Shown here one piece after another: positions 1-5,938 of a stretch of 7,893 bases of DNA (position 1 is the first letter of the stretch; the number at the start of each line of letters is the position of its first letter). The notes under the pieces were generated by a model. That model worked only from the letters and a program-made list of their open reading frames with translations. It ran no database searches and had not been told where the DNA came from. The DNA lies in assembly GCA_003645975.1 (NCBI GenBank), contig QNDP01000051.1:1-7893 (forward strand), in the 5' to 3' direction. This stretch comes from Candidatus Hydrothermota bacterium. Its GTDB lineage: Bacteria > Hydrothermota > Hydrothermia > B15-G9. A program made the translations under genes and the position numbers.

Positions 1-2520
1 AACAAATACATCGATGACAACCCACATAACGACACTTTGAGCATAACAGTCTTCGCCAGTTACCATGACCTTTCGATCTGGGAAATCATTGAGCCTGAAG
101 ATGGTGCGAACTACGCGCAGGACGATACGCTCATCCCGAAGGTGGCTGTGAAAAATCTCGGTGTGTTCAAGGACTCCGCCTATGTCGTCGTGGAGCTCGA
201 CTATGCCAAATCGCTTTATTCGGACACCGCTTTTGTGGTGCTGGACACCGCAGAGACTGAAACCTTGCAGTTCAGAAATCTGGTCTTGTCCGAGACCGGG
301 GATTTCGTCTTCACGGCCTATTTCGATCAATGGACCGACGATGAACCGCTCAACGACACAGATGAGGTCTCCTTCAGGGTGTCAGCGGGTTATGTCCACG
401 ATGTAGGCATATCGGCGATCATCGAACCTGTCGGAGAGTATCAACAGGGCGAGAAGGTGGTTCCAGAGGTCGAGGTAACGAACTACGGACAGGACTTCGA
501 GACATTCGACATAGTGGCTCAACTTGCTACGGCCAAAGGAGTTGTGTATTGCGACACGATAACGGGTGCGTCTCTGCCGCCGGGCGAGGTTGACACGGTT
601 CTCTTTGACACTTTGGAACTTGTTGACCCTGGAGACTACGAGTTCACCTCGTTTGTCCTGATCACGGACGACGATCCGACGAACGATACAGGAAAATCTG
701 CGGTTCATGTTACTGCGATCCAGCATGATGTTGCTCTGGTCAGGATCCTCGAGCCTGCGGGCACATCATACGACCTGCATGATTTCGTGTTCCCTGCCGT
801 CGAAGTCGAAAATGTCGGCGATGTTGACGAGTCGGTTCCTGTCAGGCTCGTGGTCGAGTTCAACGGAAATCCGATTTACGACCAAGTTGATACGATGGAT
901 GTCCCGATGGGTCAGACGGTTATCTTCGTGTTCGATTCGCTTGCCTTTGACAATTATGGAACCTACGACTTCACATTCATCGCAGAACTTCAAGGTGATG
1001 TGGATCCGAGCAACGACACTCTGAGGAAGAGCGTGTCTGTGCTGCTCCATGACCTCGTTTTGGTCGAGATCATCGAGCCGGTGAACGATACAGCGTATTG
1101 CATTGACAGCACGATACATCCGCGGGTTGTTGTCAGCAATGTCGGCAATGTCGATGAAGACTTCGACATCATCTCCGAACTCTACCATGCGGATTCGACT
1201 TTGATTTCTGCTTGGACTGTGAACGGATTCATTGCGGCCGGCGATGTGGACACCTTCACACTGACCGATTTCAACCTACCGACCGCCGGTAGGTATTCGT
1301 ATCTGGTTTATCTCGAGATGACGCCCAATTCCAATCCTTCGGACGATACGCTCAGCGTCGGCTTCTGGGGTCTCGAATGCATAGGCGACAGCGAACGGGT
1401 GTTCTATCCTGAGTCTGTGGCGGTCTCTTGGGAGTTCGGCCAACCTGATTCGAATGTGTGTCCGAACTGCACGCCGATAGACGGCGACAACGCATGGTGC
1501 ACAAATCTCGATGGCTATTACGGCAACAACCTCGACGATTGGCTGCTTTCGCCGGATATGGCTATCACCACTTCCGAGCCGATTTTTGCCTTTTTCCACC
1601 TTTACAACCTTGCGAGCGGCGACACGGCTTCGGTCTGGGTGCGCAATGTTTCGACTGGAAGCGACTGGAACCTCATCGCAAGCTATACCGGTTCGATTCC
1701 GACATGGGAGCATGTGGTCGTAAACCTTGCTACTGTGCCCGGATTCGCATTCTCCGTCGGTGATATGATTCAGGTAGGCTTCAGGCTCCAAACGGATAAC
1801 AGCGACACGAGCACAGGATGGTGCATCGACCAAGTTTGCATGGAAGGGATAGCCCGTGAGTTCTGCGGAGATGTCGCGATAATCGATTGGTGGACGCCGC
1901 CGGTCGGCGGAGCTGTCGTTCAGGGCGATGCATATACCCTCTGGGCGAAGGTTACCAACGCCGCATGTGGCGGTCCTGCAAGCTTCAGGATATTCGCCAA
2001 ATCTTTCAATTCCGATGGAACGCTGATCTTCAGTTCCGCAAAACTCATCAGGTTCCTCCAAGAGAATGAGACAACGATGGTTTACTTCTCGCCGAACTGG
2101 ATACCTGTGGATTACGGCACCCACACGATCGAATATCTCGTTCGCAAACCGGGCGATCCGAACCCGTCGAACAACGAGGTCAGCTTCTCTGTCGAGGTCG
2201 CACCTATGGGCGGCGGCAAAGGCAGCGAACTGGGCATCCCGACCACTTTGGTCATCAATGTCAAAGGAATCAGTTCAAACCCGAACAGAATCGAGTTGAC
2301 TTTCGGAGTGCCACACGATAGCTGGGTCGAAATCAAGGTCTATGATCCGCTCGGACGTCTTGTCAGGACACTCGCTTCAGGACGGTTTGATGCAGGTTAC
2401 TACGAGCTCGCATGGGATTGCACGACAGAGAACGGCCAAAGGATCTCGAACGGTGTCTATTTCTTTACCATCTCGGACGGAAAGAAACGGATAACGAAAC
2501 GCGTGGTCGTCATCGAATAA
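1..2520 (+). CDS. Large secreted CARDB-repeat surface protein with C-terminal sorting-like domain (5'-truncated by window)
   Basis: The reading frame is open from base 1, and the residues before the first possible start (TTG at 37) already fit the repeat pattern: NPHND followed by T matches the repeat endings DPTNDT and DPSNDT. The true start therefore lies upstream and 37 is not a real start. Domains in order: end of one repeat (1-63); four CARDB-like Ig repeats starting with HD[LV] and an I-[IL]-EP motif (64, 397, 724, 1048; 108-111 residues each); a jelly-roll-like domain with the NLDGYYGNNLDDWLLSP motif and a GWCIDQV ending (about 1390-1848), as seen in extracellular peptidases and adhesins; a fifth, divergent repeat (about 1864-2205); a Gly-rich linker; and a FlgD-like / type IX secretion sorting-like domain (about 2233-2517, with VYDPLGRLVRTL and SNGVYFF). 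I infer an exported, surface-attached or released adhesin or structural protein. No catalytic motif is visible, although an enzyme domain could lie upstream. It is monocistronic at its 3' end, with a terminator 10 bases after the stop. Confidence 0.88.
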   Translation, partial: NKYIDDNPHNDTLSITVFASYHDLSIWEIIEPEDGANYAQDDTLIPKVAVKNLGVFKDSAYVVVELDYAKSLYSDTAFVVLDTAETETLQFRNLVLSETGDFVFTAYFDQWTDDEPLNDTDEVSFRVSAGYVHDVGISAIIEPVGEYQQGEKVVPEVEVTNYGQDFETFDIVAQLATAKGVVYCDTITGASLPPGEVDTVLFDTLELVDPGDYEFTSFVLITDDDPTNDTGKSAVHVTAIQHDVALVRILEPAGTSYDLHDFVFPAVEVENVGDVDESVPVRLVVEFNGNPIYDQVDTMDVPMGQTVIFVFDSLAFDNYGTYDFTFIAELQGDVDPSNDTLRKSVSVLLHDLVLVEIIEPVNDTAYCIDSTIHPRVVVSNVGNVDEDFDIISELYHADSTLISAWTVNGFIAAGDVDTFTLTDFNLPTAGRYSYLVYLEMTPNSNPSDDTLSVGFWGLECIGDSERVFYPESVAVSWEFGQPDSNVCPNCTPIDGDNAWCTNLDGYYGNNLDDWLLSPDMAITTSEPIFAFFHLYNLASGDTASVWVRNVSTGSDWNLIASYTGSIPTWEHVVVNLATVPGFAFSVGDMIQVGFRLQTDNSDTSTGWCIDQVCMEGIAREFCGDVAIIDWWTPPVGGAVVQGDAYTLWAKVTNAACGGPASFRIFAKSFNSDGTLIFSSAKLIRFLQENETTMVYFSPNWIPVDYGTHTIEYLVRKPGDPNPSNNEVSFSVEVAPMGGGKGSELGIPTTLVINVKGISSNPNRIELTFGVPHDSWVEIKVYDPLGRLVRTLASGRFDAGYYELAWDCTTENGQRISNGVYFFTISDGKKRITKRVVVIE
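64..1371 (+). repeat. Four tandem CARDB-like protein repeats
   Basis: Four in-frame units begin at 64, 397, 724 and 1048 (333, 327, 324 and about 324 bases). Each opens with His-Asp, then a hydrophobic strand and an [IL]EP motif. Each carries a V-x-N-[LVY]-G turn near residue 35 (VKNLG, VTNYG, VENVG, VSNVG) and closes with a D/N-rich stretch such as DDDPTNDT or DVDPSNDT. The units are diverged at DNA level, so this is an old protein repeat and not a recent duplication. CARDB is a known cell-adhesion-type Ig fold of bacterial and archaeal exported proteins. Calcium binding by the acidic unit ends is only a guess. Confidence 0.8.
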
Positions 2521-2529
2521 AACCTTTTC

Positions 2530-2570
2530 GAGGGAGGGGCTCCGCTGCGGAGTGCCCTCCCTCTGTTTTT
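2530..2570 (+). terminator. Rho-independent terminator of the surface-protein gene
   Basis: The arm GAGGGAGGG (2530-2538) pairs with CCCTCCCTC (2555-2563). Inside it, after a small internal bulge, CTCC and GGAG extend the stem around a short loop. The hairpin is followed by TGTTTTTG, with the T-run at 2566-2570. It begins 10 bases after the TAA stop at 2518-2520. Confidence 0.88.
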
Positions 2571-2641
2571 GCCCGCCTTAATTTATCTCAAGCTTTATCG
2601 AGGTCCTATCGTGGAGGTGGGGCGCCATCTGATTCGGATAT
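2571..2641. other. Short convergent spacer with no gene
   Basis: This stretch lies between the two opposing terminators. No ribosome binding site with a plausible coding frame, tRNA-like structure or repeat was seen. It appears to be plain spacer between the 3' ends of two convergent transcription units. Confidence 0.6.
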
Positions 2642-2680
2642 CGAGAAAAGAAAAAGGCGGAGGCGAATTCACCTCCGCCT
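2642..2680 (-). terminator. Rho-independent terminator of the por operon
   Basis: Read on the minus strand, AGGCGGAGG and CCTCCGCCT form a perfect 9-bp GC-rich stem (plus-strand 2655-2663 and 2672-2680) with an 8-base loop. The stem is followed directly by TTTTTCTTTTCTCG. It sits about 30 bases after the porB stop, so it ends the porCDAB transcript. Confidence 0.9.
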
Positions 2681-2710
2681 GCTGACAAAGGGATATGTCG
2701 AACGGTTTTA

Positions 2711-3679
2711 TCACTCTTCCAGAGGCAGCTCCTTCTCCAACCTTTCGAGCCGCTCCCAGTTGCGCCTGATATGGTCTTCGATGTCCTTGATAAGTTCTGG
2801 TCTGTCAAGGATGTGCCTGTATCGACGCTGTGGCTTGAGGAACTCGACGATCGAGACCTCTTTTCTCGGCCGATAGTTGATCTTGTATCCGCCGAGTCCG
2901 TTGTTGGCGTCGCTGCGATATTCGTAGAGGATCCAATATTTCGACTCGACGGCGAGGCGCGCCAGCTCGATAGACATATCTGGCGGATAATTCCATCCCG
3001 GTTGGCATGGACTGATCACATTGATAAAGGTCGGGCCTTTTGTCTCCAGCGCTTTTTGCACTTTTTTCATGAAATCGACCCAATGGGACGGGCTTGCCTG
3101 TGCGACATATTTGGCCTGATGGGCGATCATGATGTCGGTTATCTCTTTGCGCCACTGAAGTTTACCCGGGATAACCTTTCCGGCTGGCGATGTGGTTGTC
3201 GAGGCATACATCGGGGTCGCACTTGAACGCTGGATGCCCGTGTTCATATAGCCTTCGTTGTTGTAGAGGATGTAGAGGAAATCGTGGCCACGCTCGATTG
3301 CGCCAGAAAGTGATTGAAGCCCAATGTCATAAGTGCCACCGTCGCCACCGATGGCGATAAATTTGATTTCTTTTTCGGTTTTGATTTTTCCCCTGCGTTT
3401 CAATGCCTTGTAGGCCGATTCGACTCCTGAGATTGTAGCTGCAGCGTTCTCAAATGCGTTATGAATCCATGGCACAGGCCATGCGGTGTAAGGAAAAATC
3501 GTGCTCGTAACTTCCATGCAGCCTGTTGCGTTTGCGATGACGAGCGGATCATCTGTTGCGCTCATCAGAATTTTCAAAATGACCGGGAACGGACAGCCGG
3601 CACACGCCCTGTGTCCCGGTGCAAGTGCCCGCTTCATACGGGCTAAATCTCTGAGTGTCCTTGCTTTCTTCGTTGCCAT
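2711..3679 (-). CDS. porB: Pyruvate:ferredoxin oxidoreductase, beta subunit (TPP-binding)
   Basis: The 322-residue product is full length for a stand-alone beta subunit of the four-subunit 2-oxoacid:ferredoxin oxidoreductases. It binds thiamine diphosphate and the 4Fe-4S cluster nearest the active site. The TPP motif GDGG lies at residues 112-115 and continues to YNNEGYMNTG (139-148). Cluster ligands expected for the family are present as C26-x2-C29, C54 (TGCME) and C225 (SPCQPGW). The segments IQRSSATP and TTTSPAGK are typical of pyruvate-type rather than 2-oxoglutarate-type enzymes. The ATG at 3679 follows the SD GGAGGAG at 5-base spacing, and this SD overlaps the porA stop (TAGGAGGAG). It is the last gene of the operon, and a terminator follows its TGA. 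The acidic, charged C-terminus (about 290-322) looks helical. An isovalerate/2-ketoacid (VOR-type) preference cannot be excluded from sequence alone. Confidence 0.93.
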   Translation of the reverse strand: MATKKARTLRDLARMKRALAPGHRACAGCPFPVILKILMSATDDPLVIANATGCMEVTSTIFPYTAWPVPWIHNAFENAAATISGVESAYKALKRRGKIKTEKEIKFIAIGGDGGTYDIGLQSLSGAIERGHDFLYILYNNEGYMNTGIQRSSATPMYASTTTSPAGKVIPGKLQWRKEITDIMIAHQAKYVAQASPSHWVDFMKKVQKALETKGPTFINVISPCQPGWNYPPDMSIELARLAVESKYWILYEYRSDANNGLGGYKINYRPRKEVSIVEFLKPQRRYRHILDRPELIKDIEDHIRRNWERLERLEKELPLEE

Positions 3680-3690
3680 TTTAACTCCTC

Positions 3691-4884
3691 CTATTCTCTG
3701 ACACCGACGTAATCGACCATCCGCTCAGGTGTGTTGCCAGCCGCTATCCATTGCATCTTCTCGATTACCTCGTAGAAGTTCTCAAGAGGCACATCGCGTC
3801 CGCCGAGACCATAGACAAAGTTGTGGATTATCGGCCGTTCCGACAGGTGGTAGAGTGCGCGTGCGATCTCAGTCGCCAAAGGACCGCCCATCGTGTTCAA
3901 CGAATCCGCACGGTCCATCACAGCAAGATATTTGACCTTGCTGAGATACTTCTGAATTTCCTCGAACGGGAACGGCCTGAAGATCCGCATCCTCAAAAGT
4001 CCGACTTTGATTCCGCGCTCGTCGCGCATTACATCGACCGCATCTTTGCCTGTGCCAGCCGACGAGCCCATCACTACGATCGCATATTCTGCGTCATCAA
4101 GGCGATACGGCTCGACGAACACGGGAAGCTTCACACCGAAGAACTCCTCGAATTCACGATGTGCGTCGTAGATGTGTTTTTTCGACTCGAAGACGGCTTC
4201 GATCTGGGCACGTTTGTGCTCAAAGAAGTAATCCTGAAGGTCAAGCGGGCCGATTGTGATCGGGTTGTCGATGTCGAGCAGGTTGTAAAGCGGCTTTCTT
4301 TCACCGAGAAATTCACGGACATCTTCGTCGTCAAAGATTTCAACGGCTTCCATGCCGTGCGACAGGACGAATCCGTCGGTGGTAACCAGAGCGGGCAGGT
4401 TGGCCTTTTCAGCGGATTTGACCGCAACTATCACGGAAGCATAAGCTTCTTGGACATTTTCGGTATAGATCTGTATCCAGCCGGCGTCGCGAGAACCCAT
4501 CGTGTCGGAATGGTCGCAGTGGATGTTGATCGGTGCGGATAGTGCACGGTTCACCACGCACATCGTTATCGGAAGTCTAAGTGCAGAAGCGATATAGAGG
4601 ATTTCGTGCATGAGAGCGAGTCCCTGCGATGCGGTGCCGGTCATCACCCTTGCGCCGGCAGCAGCGGCACCCACGCATGCGGACATCGCCGAGTGTTCCG
4701 ACTCCACAGGCACAAATTCGGTGTCAACCTCGCCGTCAGCGACATATTTCGAGAACAGTTGGACGATCTCGGTGGCTGGTGTGATCGGATAGGCAGCGAC
4801 GACATCCGGATTTATCTGTTTCATTGCCAAAGCCATCGCCTCATTTCCAGTCAAAGCAACCCTTGTTGTCTTCCTTTTCGCCAT
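3691..4884 (-). CDS. porA: Pyruvate:ferredoxin oxidoreductase, alpha subunit
   Basis: The 397-residue length matches the alpha subunit of four-subunit POR enzymes, which forms the substrate and TPP pyrimidine side of the active site with PorB. Visible family segments are YPITPATEI (about residue 36), ESEHSAMSACVGAAAAGAR followed by the TGTASQGL loop, DHSDTMGSRDAGWIQIY (typical of pyruvate enzymes), TTDGFVLSHGMEAVEIF, and the late GLLRMRIFRPFPF strand of the domain that follows the pyrimidine-binding domain. The ATG at 4884 has the SD GAGGAGG 8 bases upstream. The gene starts 3 bases after the porD stop and ends 11 bases before porB. No frameshift or missing core motif was seen. The assignment as POR over VOR rests on the segment resemblance and the gene order and is likely but not proven. 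Confidence 0.93.
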   Translation of the reverse strand: MAKRKTTRVALTGNEAMALAMKQINPDVVAAYPITPATEIVQLFSKYVADGEVDTEFVPVESEHSAMSACVGAAAAGARVMTGTASQGLALMHEILYIASALRLPITMCVVNRALSAPINIHCDHSDTMGSRDAGWIQIYTENVQEAYASVIVAVKSAEKANLPALVTTDGFVLSHGMEAVEIFDDEDVREFLGERKPLYNLLDIDNPITIGPLDLQDYFFEHKRAQIEAVFESKKHIYDAHREFEEFFGVKLPVFVEPYRLDDAEYAIVVMGSSAGTGKDAVDVMRDERGIKVGLLRMRIFRPFPFEEIQKYLSKVKYLAVMDRADSLNTMGGPLATEIARALYHLSERPIIHNFVYGLGGRDVPLENFYEVIEKMQWIAAGNTPERMVDYVGVRE

Positions 4885-4887
4885 GAC

Positions 4888-5226
4888 TCATCCCTCCTCT
4901 GGCACCATCTCAAGAGCATGGACTTTTGGCGGACATGCCCTAACGCATATCCCACAGCCTTTGCAGTAGTCGTAGTCGATGCCGATCATCTTGACGGTCT
5001 TTTCGGTGATTTCGAGCAGGATGGCGTCTTCGGGGCAGTAAAGCCAACAAAGCAAACAGTGAGTGCATCTCCCCTCGTTCCAAATCGGTCTTTCACTGCG
5101 CCAATCGCCTGTGAGATACTCAGGCGATGTCGGGACATCGGGCACGATAGCGCCCGGAGAGATCTCAGCCAGTTCCTTCCAACCTTTTAGTTTGCCAGCC
5201 CATTTAAACTCTTTCGGTGCAGGCAT
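4888..5226 (-). CDS. porD: Pyruvate:ferredoxin oxidoreductase, delta subunit (2x[4Fe-4S] ferredoxin-like)
   Basis: The 112-residue protein carries two complete CxxCxxCxxxC motifs: C54, C57, C60, C64 and C88, C91, C94, C98, the latter followed by Pro. These hold the two low-potential 4Fe-4S clusters that pass electrons from the PorA/PorB active site to external ferredoxin. The N-terminal 53 residues, including TGDWRSERPIW, are the extension typical of PorD and separate it from a free ferredoxin. The start overlaps the porC stop by one base (TAATG), with a near-perfect SD GAGGAGGT 6 bases upstream inside the end of porC, so translation is probably coupled. The TGA stop lies 3 bases before porA. 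Confidence 0.94.
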   Translation of the reverse strand: MPAPKEFKWAGKLKGWKELAEISPGAIVPDVPTSPEYLTGDWRSERPIWNEGRCTHCLLCWLYCPEDAILLEITEKTVKMIGIDYDYCKGCGICVRACPPKVHALEMVPEEG

Positions 5227-5789
5227 TACATGACCTCCTCGTAGGCCCTTTTGATGGCCTCAATGTTCTTTTCCACTATGTCCTTTGGGAATTTGTGCGA
5301 GAGTCGCTCCTCGACCGCGGACAGGAATTCGTCGAACGGAAGAAGCGGAAGGACTTTGATAAGCGCTCCGAGCATCGGTGTGTTGGGTAGGTTCCTCCCC
5401 AGAATCTCGGTCGATATTTTCGTTGCATTGACGACATGCACCTCGTAGTCGTGCAATCCGTATTTTTCTTTGACTTGTTCCGGTGTCAGGTTCGTGTTTA
5501 TCAGGATCTTATTGCCTTTTGGCAGTCCTTCGACCACCTTCGGACCGAGCAAAGTGGGGTCAAGCACCACGACGACATCGGGGTTTTTGATGCCGCAGTG
5601 GATGCGTATCGGTTCATCACTAACACGGTTATACGACTTCACAGGTGCGCCTCGACGCTCCGGGCCGTATTCCGGGAAGGCTTGAATGTATTTGCCAGTT
5701 TTTGTCAAAGCCTCACCGAGAAGCAAGGCGGCCGTCTTGGCGCCGAGACCACCCCGTCCATGCCATCTAATTTCAAACGGTTTCTTCAT
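5226..5789 (-). CDS. porC: Pyruvate:ferredoxin oxidoreductase, gamma subunit
   Basis: The product is 187 residues from the chosen start. It is the gamma subunit of 2-oxoacid:ferredoxin oxidoreductases, associated with coenzyme A binding. Family signatures are EIRWHGRGGLGAKTAA at the N-terminus, FPEYGPERRGAPVKSYNRVSD with PIRIH (about 42-67), NTPMLGAL (about 140) and a C-terminal helix region ending EEVM. Three in-frame starts exist: TTG 5813, ATG 5804 and ATG 5789. I chose 5789 because GGAG lies 9 bases before it, with a second GAGGAG closer, and because family members begin just before the RWHGRGG segment. The predicted transcription start near 5821 leaves almost no leader for the TTG. It is the first gene of the operon; its TAA overlaps the porD ATG. 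Confidence 0.92.
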   Translation of the reverse strand: MKKPFEIRWHGRGGLGAKTAALLLGEALTKTGKYIQAFPEYGPERRGAPVKSYNRVSDEPIRIHCGIKNPDVVVVLDPTLLGPKVVEGLPKGNKILINTNLTPEQVKEKYGLHDYEVHVVNATKISTEILGRNLPNTPMLGALIKVLPLLPFDEFLSAVEERLSHKFPKDIVEKNIEAIKRAYEEVM

Positions 5790-5802
5790 GTCTCCTCGCT
5801 CC
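5776..5802 (-). promoter_or_regulatory. Ribosome binding site that decides the porC start
   Basis: On the minus strand the sequence GGAGCGAGGAGACATG places GGAG at 9-base and GAGGAG at 2-base spacing from the ATG at 5789. The competing ATG at 5804 has only an A/T-rich stretch with a weak GG upstream, and the TTG at 5813 has no SD. Confidence 0.6.
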
Positions 5803-5827
5803 ATGTTTGCCAAAAAGAAAGGGTTAG

Positions 5828-5856
5828 ATTTTAAAGTCTACCACATTGTCAGTCAA
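5828..5856 (-). promoter_or_regulatory. Sigma-70-like promoter of the porCDAB operon
   Basis: On the minus strand, TTGACT (5856-5851) and TAAAAT (5833-5828) each match the -35 and -10 consensus at 5 of 6 positions, with an exact 17-base spacer. Transcription would start near 5821, giving a leader of about 30 bases before the porC ATG at 5789. A TTGACA further upstream (near 5905) has no matching -10 at proper distance. Confidence 0.72.
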
Positions 5857-5938
5857 AGAAAATCCTAAATAGCAAAGCTTTTCGCTGATCGCTCCAATGG
5901 CTATCTTGTCAATTTTTTAAAATTTCAATGCGGTCAAC

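Noticed and set aside
1276..2124. Open frame (282 codons) on the minus strand opposite the surface-protein gene
   Set aside because: It lies fully within the repeat/jelly-roll coding region, has no SD, and has an Arg/Ile-rich composition without recognisable domain. It is a shadow of the real frame.
2412..2876. Plus-strand frame running from the surface gene into porB
   Set aside because: It crosses two strong terminators and overlaps real genes at both ends, and it lacks any start signal.
3751..4542. Long open frame (263 codons) on the plus strand opposite porA
   Set aside because: It is entirely antisense to a gene with clear family motifs, has no ribosome binding site, and its translation (rich in Arg, His and Val) resembles no domain. 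It is an effect of codon bias in porA.
5871..5886. Small hairpin (minus strand AGCGAA / TTTGCT) after the phosphoesterase gene, considered as its terminator
   Set aside because: The stem is only 6 bp with a G-T pair and is followed by ATTTAGG rather than a T-run. No convincing terminator was found for this gene, so some read-through into the por promoter region is possible.
5905..5912. Perfect TTGACA on the minus strand in the phosphoesterase-por spacer
   Set aside because: At 17 bases downstream the hexamer is ATCAGC, not a -10 box; the TTGACT/TAAAAT pair at 5828-5856 is much better.
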